Below, piece after piece: positions 34,001 to 42,784 of a DNA stretch of 43,913 nucleotides. A model generated the notes under the pieces. The model was given only the letters and a program-made list of their open reading frames with translations, did no database searches and was not told the DNA's origin. The translations under genes and the position numbers were made by a program. Source of the DNA: Candidatus Aminicenantota bacterium (GTDB taxonomy: Bacteria; Acidobacteriota; Aminicenantia; Aminicenantales; UBA4085); contig JADGNV010000188.1 of the NCBI GenBank assembly GCA_017883285.1, forward strand, positions 1 through 43,913, written 5' to 3'. The stretch's first letter is position 1, and each line of letters starts with the position of its first letter.

Positions 34001-37000
34001 CCCGGTGCTCGTTGAAATTTTCCAGAACGGGGCGGCTTTCAAGCGCGCCTGGACGGCCGCGCCCCAGACGCAGGGCGTCCTCCGCGTCCCGGTGGACGAA
34101 AAGCTGCGGGGCGGATTCACGGTCCTCATCACGGCGGTCAAGGAAAACCGCATCTATTCCGCCCAGGAGAGGGTGAACGTGCCCTGGTCGAATAAGGCCC
34201 TCGCCCTCCAGTGGCAGACGTTCCGATCGAAGCTCCAGCCCGGCCAGAAAGAGACCTGGTCGGTCCGCATCCGCGGGCCCCAGGCCTCGATCAAGGCCGT
34301 GGAGATGGTCGCCGCGCTCTACGACGTTTCGCTCGACCAGTTCTATGGCCACGGCTTCCCGACGATGTCCGGGATCTTCAAGACGGACGGGACCTATGTC
34401 AATTCGACGTTCGCAAACCGGAAGCAGGAATTCCGGACCTACCGGGACGATCTCAACATCTATGTCTCTTCCGTCACGCCGAGCTACGTCCGGTTCCAGT
34501 CGGACATCGAATTCGGCGCCACCGGCTACAATTATCCCGGACAGGTCATGAAGTCCATGGCCCGGCCCGAGGCCATGGCCCGGGACGGCGCGGAACCCCC
34601 GCCGCCCCCTTCGCCGACGGCCGCGCCGGATTCGGCCAAGGGCGGCGTGGTCGGGGGTGTCGTGGGCGGTGTCGCCGACGAGAAGAAAGCGCCCGCCGTC
34701 GACCTGTCCAAAGTCCAGGCCCGCAAGAACCTGGACGAGACCGCCTTCTTCTATCCCCATCTCCTGACCGACAAGGACGGCGTGGTGACGCTCGAATTCA
34801 AGATGCCCGAGGCCTTGACCGAGTGGCGTTTCCTGAGCTTTGCTCATACGCGCGAACTCGAAAGCGGTTCGCTCGAAGGCCGGACCGTCACCCAGAAGGA
34901 CCTCATGGTCCAGCCCAATCCACCCCGTTTCTTGCGGGAAGGCGACGCCCTCGAGTTCACGGTCAAAGTGACCAACATGACCGAGAAGGACGCCCGGGGC
35001 GACGTCCAGCTCACGTTCTTCGACCCTCGCACGAACAAAGCGCTCGATGCCGCGCTGGGCAACGCGACACCGAAGATGCCGTTTGCGGTGCCGGCCAAGC
35101 AGTCGCGCTCCTTTTCCTGGCCCGTGGCCGTGCCGGACGGGCTGGAGATCGTCGGCTTCAAGGCCGTGGCAGCCTCGGCCGAGTTCTCGGACGGCGAGGA
35201 GGGAGTCCTCCCCGTCCTGAGCCGCCGGATCCTCGTCCGGGAGTCGATCCCGCTCTGGATCAGCGACAAGGGGCAGAAGAAGTTTGAGTTCAAGAAGCTC
35301 GCCCAGTCCTCGACGTCCGGCACGCTGAGGCACATGGGCCTCGTGGTCCAGATGGCTTCCAACCCCGCCTGGTATGCGATCCAGGCCCTGCCCTTCCTCA
35401 TGGAATATCCCTACGAATGCTCCGAGCAGGTCTTCAACCGGCTGTATGCCAACGGCCTGGCCCAGAAGATCGCCAACGCGGACCCCAAGATCCGGAAGAT
35501 CTTCGACCTGTGGAAAGGCACGCCGGCCCTGAAATCCAACCTCGAGAAGAACGAGGACCTGAAGAGCGTCCTTCTCCAGGAATCGCCCTGGGTGCTCGAG
35601 GCCAAAGCCGAGACCCAGGCCAAGCAGAACGTCGGCCTCCTGTTCGACGAGAACCGCATGGGGCAGGAGATCAAGCGGGCCTTCGCCAAACTTGAAGCCA
35701 TGCAGCTCTCCGACGGCGCCTGGCCCTGGTTCCCCGGCGGCCGCGGCGACAGCTACATCACCCTCTACGTCGTGACCGGCTTCGGCCGGCTGAAGCACCT
35801 GGACGTCGCCGCCGTCCCGCAGACGGCGGCGGTGAAGGCGATCGGCCATCTCGACGGCTGGATCCAGGAGGTCTACGACGGGGTCCTGAAGGCGGGCCAC
35901 AAGGACGAAAACCACCTGAGCTCGACCATCGCCCTGTTCCTCTACGGCCGGAGCTTCTATCTAAAGGATCGGCCGATCCCGGCCGCGAGCCGCGCCGCCG
36001 TGGACTATTTCCTCGGCCAAGCCGCCCGTTATTGGCTGCAGCTCGATTTCCGGCAGAGCCAGGCCCACCTCGCGCTGGCCCTCCACCGGTTCGGCGATAC
36101 GGCCACGGCCCAGAAGATCATGCGCTCGATGAAGGAGCGGAGCCAGGTCGACGAGGAGCTGGGCCGCTTCTGGAGCGAGCTCGAACTGTCGTGGTGGTGG
36201 TACCGGGCGCCCATCGAGACGCAGGCGGTGATGATCGAGGCCTTCGACGAGGTCATGAACGACCAGGCCGCGGTCGAGGAATGCAAGATCTGGCTGCTCA
36301 AGCAGAAGCAGACCCAGGATTGGAAGACGACCAAGGCCACGGCCGACGCGGTCTACGGGCTGATGCAGCGGGGGGCGGACCTCCTGGCGTCAGACGCCGT
36401 CGTCGAGGTCAGCCTCGGCGGGCAGACGGTCAAGGCGGAGAAGGTCGAGGCCGGGACCGGGTTCTACGAAAAGCGGTTCGCCCCGGCCGAGATCAAGGCG
36501 GAGATGGGCAACGTGGTCGTCACCAAGACGGACAAGGGGATCGCCTGGGGCGGCCTCCACTGGCAGTACATGGAGGACATCTCCAAGATCACGCCCCACG
36601 CCCAGAACCCGCTCAAACTGAAGAAAGACGTCTTTGTCCAGAGGCTGACCAAGAAGGGCCCGGTCATCGAGCCGGTCAAGGGGCCGCTCGCCGTGGGCGA
36701 CACGCTGGTCGTCCGCATCGAGCTGCGGACCGACCGGGACATGGAATACGTCCACATGAAGGACCACCGCGGAAGCGGGCTCGAACCGGTCAACGTCCTC
36801 TCCCAGTACAAATACCAGGGCGGCCTCGTCTACTACGAATCCACCAAGGACACGGCCACCCACTTCTTCATCGACTACCTGCCCAAGGGGACCTACGTCT
36901 TCGAGTATCAGTTGCGCGTCGTGCACCGCGGCGCCTACCAGAACGGCATGGCCCACATCGAGTGCATGTACGCTCCCGAGTTCAACAGCCATTCGGAGAG

Positions 37001-37022
37001 CGTGAAGCTGGAGATCAAGTAG
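31029..37022 (+). CDS. bacterial alpha-2-macroglobulin family protein with thioester motif
   Basis: A 1997-residue secreted protein, the largest in the window. The signal-like N-terminus is followed by a helical, TPR-like region (about 40-450). Macroglobulin domains follow, with the hallmark TTTMFFTDRSLYRPGQTISF at about 594. A Gly/Val linker (GGVVGGVVGGV) lies near 1205. The bait-distal MG segment reads LTEWRFLSFAHTRELESG. A CxEQ thioester site (Cys1464-Ser-Glu-Gln1467 in YPYECSEQVFNR) opens the alpha-helical thioester domain, and a C-terminal receptor-like MG domain ends the chain. Relatives are thought to trap foreign proteases in the periplasm. In proteobacteria the gene usually sits beside pbpC; here no penicillin-binding protein adjoins, though mtgA is 7 kb away. 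The protein appears complete. Confidence 0.9.
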   Translation: MTQKKLQRIVAALILGGLIVATGGPMTKKPSSFAQEQDTKELWKKVDEADKNGLPQTALEALKRIVPLAFARNNNGEALRALTRQIILESAVKGNKPEERVARLKEEIGKAPAEVRPMMKIILAQWYWQYYSRNRWRFMNRTATEGADDKDFTTWDLPRIFKEIDGLYREILKDEAALKKIPISAYRDLLQDGNQPASFRPTLFDFVVFEALDFYTSGEQTAAAPEDAFVIEAESDAFAPAARFISYAPETTDVESPKLQALKLYQKALDFHRKDANPDAFLDADLQRLRYVRNTAAGEPASDLFLKRLREISKGYAASPLSSLALSYEAQEIFDRGDYVKALEAAHAGEKAHPASAGASNCKSLIARITAREFQLHGESVLRPMLAGRLAVDYRNLTALYLRAVKTNFTELLQSKDGESLFWMSDAVLAKLIAAEPAAVWKAALKPTADYKTATALADVPPLKPGFYRILASTTESFSSAKNKTQSASLWVSDLALVTRGSDGNVQGFVMRNETGEPVGGAEASFYQWDYNAGGFQKLASARTDDGGAFVLSPAQAGRSTSNRLIAVRDGKGGELAEIQIPTSTPRSETSRTTTMFFTDRSLYRPGQTISFKGICLAIDTAGNDYRLLPKKSVRVAFRDANRQDIASLLLTTNDYGSFSGAFTAPADRLTGEMTISTLDPRGQTSVRVEEYKRPKFQVKLDVPDQEFRLNDEVALPGEAMAYTGAPVDGALIKYRIVREVQYPWWWFYWSPRPGGRGGSQEIAHGTLRTNEAGKFVIKFQAKPDPTVAASGGPVFTFAAYVDVTDTTGETRSADGRVRAGFASLEAGLRCGDWQESGKPVALTVTTTTLNGKKASAKGTVDVLALKGPDKPVPADLIGEAALLGGETSATSDWRRWPDGALVERKEFLTSAKDEAPLVLSYNLKPGAYKARLKTQDKFGSPVESLAFFLVLDPTSSAFNVKIPFHTAARASTVEVGGTYEILWGTGYDRGPVLVEIFQNGAAFKRAWTAAPQTQGVLRVPVDEKLRGGFTVLITAVKENRIYSAQERVNVPWSNKALALQWQTFRSKLQPGQKETWSVRIRGPQASIKAVEMVAALYDVSLDQFYGHGFPTMSGIFKTDGTYVNSTFANRKQEFRTYRDDLNIYVSSVTPSYVRFQSDIEFGATGYNYPGQVMKSMARPEAMARDGAEPPPPPSPTAAPDSAKGGVVGGVVGGVADEKKAPAVDLSKVQARKNLDETAFFYPHLLTDKDGVVTLEFKMPEALTEWRFLSFAHTRELESGSLEGRTVTQKDLMVQPNPPRFLREGDALEFTVKVTNMTEKDARGDVQLTFFDPRTNKALDAALGNATPKMPFAVPAKQSRSFSWPVAVPDGLEIVGFKAVAASAEFSDGEEGVLPVLSRRILVRESIPLWISDKGQKKFEFKKLAQSSTSGTLRHMGLVVQMASNPAWYAIQALPFLMEYPYECSEQVFNRLYANGLAQKIANADPKIRKIFDLWKGTPALKSNLEKNEDLKSVLLQESPWVLEAKAETQAKQNVGLLFDENRMGQEIKRAFAKLEAMQLSDGAWPWFPGGRGDSYITLYVVTGFGRLKHLDVAAVPQTAAVKAIGHLDGWIQEVYDGVLKAGHKDENHLSSTIALFLYGRSFYLKDRPIPAASRAAVDYFLGQAARYWLQLDFRQSQAHLALALHRFGDTATAQKIMRSMKERSQVDEELGRFWSELELSWWWYRAPIETQAVMIEAFDEVMNDQAAVEECKIWLLKQKQTQDWKTTKATADAVYGLMQRGADLLASDAVVEVSLGGQTVKAEKVEAGTGFYEKRFAPAEIKAEMGNVVVTKTDKGIAWGGLHWQYMEDISKITPHAQNPLKLKKDVFVQRLTKKGPVIEPVKGPLAVGDTLVVRIELRTDRDMEYVHMKDHRGSGLEPVNVLSQYKYQGGLVYYESTKDTATHFFIDYLPKGTYVFEYQLRVVHRGAYQNGMAHIECMYAPEFNSHSESVKLEIK

Positions 37023-37036
37023 GCGGCGCGGGAAGA

Positions 37037-37053
37037 GGCGTTTTTAAAACGCC
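37037..37053. terminator. possible bidirectional terminator hairpin
   Basis: GGCGTTTT and AAAACGCC form an 8-bp perfect stem around a single T, between the convergent macroglobulin gene and the 69-residue gene; the latter's stop codon lies inside it. A real fold would open the A/T pairs into a loop. No long T-run follows on either strand, so the call is tentative. Confidence 0.3.
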
Positions 37054-37253
37054 CCCAGCTGGCAGTGGCTCAGACGGATGCCGAGCGCGTCCGCCGTCCG
37101 GCCGACTTCGCTCAGCAGGACCCCCTGCTCCTCGGCGATAAGGAAGGCCGCGGCGCAGGAGAGGTGGTCGTCGCGAAGGCGGGCGCGGATCGCGGCCGCC
37201 AAGGCGTCGTCGATCTTCAAATTTCCGTCTAGTTTCTTGTCTTTTAAGGCCAT
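37044..37253 (-). CDS. conserved 69-residue cytoplasmic protein
   Basis: It starts MALKDKKLDGNLKIDDALAA behind AGGAG at 5 nt and contains LSCAAAFLIAEEQGVLLSEV and TADALGIRLSHCQLGAF. I recall this CAAAF...GIRLS.CQLG pattern from small hypothetical proteins in several anaerobic bacteria; it is helical with two conserved cysteines. Function is unknown; DNA- or metal-binding is possible. It is a single-gene unit, convergent with the macroglobulin gene. Confidence 0.7.
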   Translation of the reverse strand: MALKDKKLDGNLKIDDALAAAIRARLRDDHLSCAAAFLIAEEQGVLLSEVGRTADALGIRLSHCQLGAF

Positions 37254-37352
37254 TTTATCTCCTTCCCCGTTGTGAGATCGTTATTTTACATCATGATGGG
37301 GGACACGAGACTCCGAAAAGGAAAAATTATTCCACCCCGGCTCCCGTTGTCC

Positions 37353-37358
37353 TATAAT
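37353..37358 (+). promoter_or_regulatory. -10 box of the glycine C-acetyltransferase gene
   Basis: A perfect TATAAT lies 36 bp before the start codon at 37395. The expected -35 position (about 37330) reads TTCCAC, a poor match, so an activator may help or the box may be fortuitous. Confidence 0.4.
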
Positions 37359-37394
37359 GCATCCTGCAGACCGGCATTCGCGAAGGAGTCGTCC

Positions 37395-38591
<1,197 letters not shown>

Positions 38592-38592
38592 T

Positions 38593-38728
38593 GTCCTGCG
38601 GGCCGATACCGGGGTTGGCCACGTCCCGCTTGGGAACCAGTCCCGTCGGTTCCCCCCCATCGGAAACGATGGGGCCCCCTCTCCGCTATGCGGGCCTTAG
38701 GCCAAACCCCGGTACCGGCCCGCAGGAC
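38593..38728 (+). ncRNA. 136-bp multi-helix inverted-repeat element, candidate structured RNA
   Basis: Arms at 38593-38620 and 38700-38728 are complementary except for one mismatch and one bulge, giving a ~28-bp closing stem (GTCCTGCGGGCC outermost). Inside, CCCGC (38625-38629) pairs with GCGGG (38690-38694). Within that are two hairpins: GGGAACC (38632-38638) with GGTTCCC (38648-38654) around a 9-nt loop, and CCCCATCG-GAAA-CGATGGGG (38655-38674) capped by a GNRA tetraloop on the plus strand. About fifteen unpaired bases follow. It begins 1 nt after the kbl stop and ends 20 bp before the araB promoter. It could be a processed 3' RNA, a terminator-like barrier, or a mobile palindromic element. 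No known family is recognised. Confidence 0.5.
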
Positions 38729-38748
38729 TGCCGAGTCCGCTCCTTGGC

Positions 38749-38778
38749 TTGACTTCGCGGGCGCAAGCGACATATTAA
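38749..38778 (+). promoter_or_regulatory. promoter of the arabinose operon
   Basis: TTGACT at 38749-38754, 18-bp spacer and TATTAA at 38773-38778 (4 of 6), within a locally AT-rich ATATTAATTAGG. The start would be near 38785, leaving a 40-nt leader with a small CCCCGCCGCGGGG hairpin and GGAGGGAGAGAGG before the ATG at 38825. Confidence 0.45.
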
Positions 38779-38824
38779 TTAGGTTTGCGTCCCCGCCGCG
38801 GGGCGACGGAGGGAGAGAGGCACG

Positions 38825-40510
38825 ATGACCGCAAAAAGATATGCCCTCGGACTCGACTACGGGACGAATTCCGTGCGGGCCCTGCTTGTGGACATCCGCA
38901 CCGGCCGGGAGCTGGCCACGGCCATCCACAACTACGAAACGGGCGCGGCCGGCGTCGTCCTGGACGCCCGCACCCCCGACCTCGCCCGGCAGAACCCGGC
39001 CGATTATCTCAAGGGCGCCGAGGTTGCGGTCCGCCGGACCCTCGCCCTGGCCCGGACGGCCGAGCGCTCGTTCGACCCGGCGCAGGTCGTCGGCATCGGC
39101 GTCGACACGACCGGCTCGACTCCGATTCCCGTGGACCGGGAGGGAACGCCGCTCTGCTTCGGCAAGGAATTCCGCAAGAACCCGAACGCTATGGCCTGGC
39201 TCTGGAAAGACCATACGGGCTTCGCCGAGGCAGCGGAAATCACGGCCCTCGCCGCCCGCGAACACCCCGAATACCTGGCCAAGTGCGGGGGAACATACTC
39301 CTCCGAGTGGTTCTTTAGCAAGATCCTCCATTGCCGCCGCGCCGATCCAGACGTGTTCGACGCCGCCTGGAGCTGGGTGGAATGCTGCGACTACATCCCG
39401 GCCGTCCTGACCGGCGAAACGCGGCCGGAGAAGATCAGGCGCGGGCGCTGCGCCGCGGGCCACAAGGCCATGTTCAACGCGCACTGGGGCGGCCTGCCGG
39501 CCAAGGAGTTCCTGGCCAAACTCGACCCGAAGCTCGGCGAACTCCGCGACCGGCTCTACGACAAAACCTATACGTCGGACGTTCCGGCCGGCCGGCTTGC
39601 GCCGGCGTGGGCGAAAAAGCTCGGCCTGCCCGCGGGCATTCCCGTCGCGGTCGGCGCCTTCGACGCCCACCTCGGGGCCGTCGGCTCGGGCGTCTTCCCC
39701 GGCAAGTTCGTCAAGATCATGGGGACGAGCACGTGCGACATCTGCGTCTGGCCGAGCGACAAGCCGCTGGCCGACATCCCCGGCCTGTGCGGCATCGTGG
39801 AAGGTTCGGTCCTCCCGGGATACTACGGGCTCGAAGCGGGCCAGTCGGCGGTCGGCGACATCTTCAACTGGTTCGTCGGCTATCTCCAGCCCGGCGGACC
39901 GGCTAAAGGCTCGCACGAGGCCCTGACCCGGAAGGCGGCCAAGCTCCGGCCCGGCCGATCGGGCCTGCTCGCCCTCGACTGGAACAACGGCAACCGGACC
40001 ATCCTGGTCGATCAGCGGCTGACCGGGCTCCTTATCGGACAGACGCTCCACACGACGCCCGAGGAGATCTACCGGGCCCTGATCGAAGCCACGGCCTTCG
40101 GCGCGCTGACGATCATCCGCCGCTTCGAGGAATACGGCCTGGCGATCGACGAGGTGATCGCCTGCGGCGGCATCGCCGAGAAGAACCCTCTGGTCATGCA
40201 GATCTACGCCGACGTGTGCGGCAAGGAGATGAAGGTCGCCCGCTCCTCCCAGACCTGCGCTCTGGGATCGGCCATCGCCGGCGCGGTCGCCGCGGGCGCG
40301 CATCCCTGGTTCGCCGAGGCGCAGCGGGCGATGTGCGGCGTCAAACTGCGCTCGTTCAAGCCGGACCCGGGCCGCCACAAAATCTACGCGGAGCTCTATG
40401 GGCTCTACCGTCAGCTCCATGACGCCTTCGGCACGAAGGCGGAGGCGGGATCTCTGTTCAACGTGATGAAAGACCTCTTGAAGATCCGCGACCGGGAACT
40501 GGAATCCTGA
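38825..40510 (+). CDS. araB: ribulokinase
   Basis: A 561-residue FGGY-family kinase, the normal ribulokinase length, which phosphorylates L-ribulose to L-ribulose 5-phosphate in the cytoplasm. Visible are the N-terminal phosphate loop (ALGLDYGTNSVRALLVDIRT), GIGVDTTGSTPIPVDREGTP, the substrate segment KDHTGFAEA, VAVGAFDAHLGAVGSG, KIMGTSTCDI and the C-terminal ATP region IEATAFGALTIIRRFEEYGL, ACGGIAEKNPLVMQIYADV. It is first in a three-gene operon: the epimerase ATG follows the stop by one base. With the arabinofuranosidases 25-30 kb upstream it supports growth on arabinose polymers. Confidence 0.95.
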   Translation: MTAKRYALGLDYGTNSVRALLVDIRTGRELATAIHNYETGAAGVVLDARTPDLARQNPADYLKGAEVAVRRTLALARTAERSFDPAQVVGIGVDTTGSTPIPVDREGTPLCFGKEFRKNPNAMAWLWKDHTGFAEAAEITALAAREHPEYLAKCGGTYSSEWFFSKILHCRRADPDVFDAAWSWVECCDYIPAVLTGETRPEKIRRGRCAAGHKAMFNAHWGGLPAKEFLAKLDPKLGELRDRLYDKTYTSDVPAGRLAPAWAKKLGLPAGIPVAVGAFDAHLGAVGSGVFPGKFVKIMGTSTCDICVWPSDKPLADIPGLCGIVEGSVLPGYYGLEAGQSAVGDIFNWFVGYLQPGGPAKGSHEALTRKAAKLRPGRSGLLALDWNNGNRTILVDQRLTGLLIGQTLHTTPEEIYRALIEATAFGALTIIRRFEEYGLAIDEVIACGGIAEKNPLVMQIYADVCGKEMKVARSSQTCALGSAIAGAVAAGAHPWFAEAQRAMCGVKLRSFKPDPGRHKIYAELYGLYRQLHDAFGTKAEAGSLFNVMKDLLKIRDRELES

Positions 40511-40511
40511 G

Positions 40512-41252
40512 ATGCTGGCCGACCTCAGGGAGCAAGTCTGGCAGGCGAACTTCGACCTCGTGAAGTACGGCCTGGTCATCCTGACCTTCGGCAACGTGAG
40601 CGGGCTCGACCGGAAAAAAGGGATCATGGCCATCAAGCCGAGCGGCATCCCCTATTCCCGGATGAATCCGACCGACCTCGTCCTGATCGATCTCGAAGGA
40701 AAAGTCGTCGAAGGGAAACTGAACCCGTCCTCGGACACGTCCACCCACCTCGCCCTGTACCGGGCCTTCCCGGACATCGGCGGCGTCTCCCACGCCCACA
40801 GCGAATACGCCACGGCCTTCGCCCAGGCCTGCCGCGAAATCCCGTGCCTCGGCACGACCCACGCCGATCATTTCAACGGGCCCGTTCCGGTCACCCGCCA
40901 TCTGACCTTGGTTGAGGTCCGGGACGACTACGAGGCGAACACGGGCAAGGTCATCGCGGAGCGGTTCGCCGGGCTGAAGCCCCTCGAAACGCCGTCCGTC
41001 CTCGTCGCGGGGCACGGTCCCTTCAGCTGGGGCGGGAGCGCGGGCGAGGCGGTGAAGAACAGCCTCGTGCTGGAGAAGATCGCCAAGATGGCGATCCTGA
41101 CCGGCCTCGTGAACCCGAAAATCGAGAGCCTGCCGGACCATCTGCTGGCCAAGCATTACCTACGAAAGCACGGCCCTCAGGCCACCTACGGACAGGCGAA
41201 AGGGCCGGCCCCGCGGCCGGACTCCCTCGTCCGAAAAAGGAGTCATCGATGA
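40512..41252 (+). CDS. araD: L-ribulose-5-phosphate 4-epimerase
   Basis: A 246-residue class II aldolase-fold zinc enzyme converting L-ribulose 5-phosphate to D-xylulose 5-phosphate. Motifs are FGNVSGLDRKKGIMAIKPSG, SSDTSTHLALYRAFPDIGG (Asp ligand), the zinc histidines His94 and His96 in SHAHSEYATAFA, THADHFNGPVPVTRHL and VAGHGPFSWGGSAGEAV (third His). The C-terminus is slightly extended and basic (SLVRKRSHR). It begins one base after the araB stop and overlaps the next gene by 4 bp (ATGA), so all three are translationally coupled. Fuculose-phosphate aldolase is the close alternative; AraB next door settles the call. Confidence 0.95.
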   Translation: MLADLREQVWQANFDLVKYGLVILTFGNVSGLDRKKGIMAIKPSGIPYSRMNPTDLVLIDLEGKVVEGKLNPSSDTSTHLALYRAFPDIGGVSHAHSEYATAFAQACREIPCLGTTHADHFNGPVPVTRHLTLVEVRDDYEANTGKVIAERFAGLKPLETPSVLVAGHGPFSWGGSAGEAVKNSLVLEKIAKMAILTGLVNPKIESLPDHLLAKHYLRKHGPQATYGQAKGPAPRPDSLVRKRSHR

Positions 41253-42730
41253 AGAACGTCCCCCAGGTGAAACTCGGAATCGTGGCCGTGAGCCGCGACT
41301 GTTTTCCGATCGAGCTTTCGAGGAAGCGCCGGACGCGCGTCGTGGCGGAATGCAAGGCCAAGGCCGTGCGCATCGTCGAAATCAAAACGATCATCGAGAA
41401 CGAAAAGGACGCTTTGAAGGCCCTCGACGAGGTCCGCCAGTCGGGCGTCAACGCCCTGGTCATCTATCTCGGCAATTTCGGGCCCGAAGGCCCAACGACC
41501 ATTTTGGCCCAAAAGTTCGACGGCCCGGTGATGTTCGCCGCGGCGGCCGAGGAGACCGGCGCCGATCTCATCGGCGGCCGGGGCGACGCCTACTGCGGCC
41601 TGCTGAACGCGTCGTACAATATCGGGCTGCGCAAGCTCCGCCCCTACATCCCCGAGGTTCCCGTCGGAATGCCGGACGAGGTGGCGGGCATGATCGCCGG
41701 GTTTATCCCGGTCGCCCGGATCATCCTCGGGCTCAAGAAGCTCAAGATCTTCGGCTTCGGCCCGCGGCCCCAGGACTTCCTGGCCTGCAACGCGCCGATC
41801 AAGCCGCTGTATGACATCGGGGTCGAGATCATGGAGAACTCCGAGCTCGACCTCTACGATATTTTCCTGAAGGCCAAGGGCGACCCGGCGATCAAAGCGG
41901 TGGCCAAGGACATGGCCAAGGAGCTCGGATCGGGCAACGCCTACCCCGACATGCTCGGAAAGCTGGCCCAGTACGAGGTCGCGCTGACCAAGTTCATGGA
42001 GGCGAACCTCGGGGCGTCGGACTACGGGATCTTCGCCAACAAGTGCTGGCCGGCCTACGAGTCCTACTTCGGGTTCGTCCCCTGCTATGTCAACGCGCGC
42101 CTGGCGACGCGCGGGATCCCGGTCTCGTGCGAGGTGGACATTTACGGCGCGCTGAGCGAGTACATCGCCACCTGCGCGACCCTGTTCCCCGCGACCCTTC
42201 TCGACATCAACAATACCGTGCCCGCCGACATGTACAAGGCCCACAAGAAAGCGGCGGCCGGCTACAAGGCGAACGATCTGTTCATGGGCTTCCACTGCGG
42301 GAACACGTCCTCGGCCTGCCTCATCGGGGGCGGGCTCAAGTACCAGCTCATCATGCACCGCCTGCTGGAGCCGGAAAAAGCGCCCGACATCACCCGCGGA
42401 ACGCTCGAGGGCCGGATCAAGGTCGGCGACATCACGATCTTCCGCCTGCAATCGACGGCCGACGCCGTCCTGCGCTCGTATCTGGCGGAGGGCGAGGTGC
42501 TCGACATCGACCCGCAGTCATTCGGCGGGATCGGAGTGTTCGCGGTCAAGGAGATGGGGCGCTTCTACCGCCACGTGCTCATCGAGAAGCGCTTCCCCCA
42601 TCACACGGCGATCGCCTTCGCCCACGCGGGCAAAGCACTATTCGCGGCCGTGCGGATGCTGGGGGTGGACGATATCGATCACAACCGGCCGACCGGCGTG
42701 CTCTATAAGCACGAGAATCCGTTCGGCTGA
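41249..42730 (+). CDS. L-fucose/L-arabinose isomerase family protein, probable arabinose isomerase of the operon
   Basis: A 493-residue cytoplasmic protein related to the L-fucose isomerase/L-arabinose isomerase superfamily: N-terminal Rossmann-like part (KLGIVAVSRDCFPIELSRKR, MFAAAAEETGADLIGGRGDA), middle FGFGPRPQDFLACNAPIKPL, then CWPAYESYFGFVPCYVNARL, PVSCEVDIYGALSEYIATCA and the metal-site region LDINN...FHCGNTSS. It is not a classical AraA by sequence impression and is nearer the FucI-like COG2407 group. Its ATG overlaps the araD stop by 4 bp, leaving the isomerase step (L-arabinose to L-ribulose) as its natural role. It could also act on L-fucose or another pentose. It is the last gene of the operon. 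Confidence 0.85.
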   Translation: MKNVPQVKLGIVAVSRDCFPIELSRKRRTRVVAECKAKAVRIVEIKTIIENEKDALKALDEVRQSGVNALVIYLGNFGPEGPTTILAQKFDGPVMFAAAAEETGADLIGGRGDAYCGLLNASYNIGLRKLRPYIPEVPVGMPDEVAGMIAGFIPVARIILGLKKLKIFGFGPRPQDFLACNAPIKPLYDIGVEIMENSELDLYDIFLKAKGDPAIKAVAKDMAKELGSGNAYPDMLGKLAQYEVALTKFMEANLGASDYGIFANKCWPAYESYFGFVPCYVNARLATRGIPVSCEVDIYGALSEYIATCATLFPATLLDINNTVPADMYKAHKKAAAGYKANDLFMGFHCGNTSSACLIGGGLKYQLIMHRLLEPEKAPDITRGTLEGRIKVGDITIFRLQSTADAVLRSYLAEGEVLDIDPQSFGGIGVFAVKEMGRFYRHVLIEKRFPHHTAIAFAHAGKALFAAVRMLGVDDIDHNRPTGVLYKHENPFG

Positions 42731-42784
42731 AATTGGTGACAGGCTCCGCAAAAAAAACACGATTCCTTTGCTGAGTATTTGCGC

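Noticed and set aside
38593-38728. Integron attC site
   Set aside because: The element has the right size and folding, but its outer ends are GTCCTGC/GCAGGAC and not the GTTRRRY/RYYYAAC core pair, and no integrase is near.
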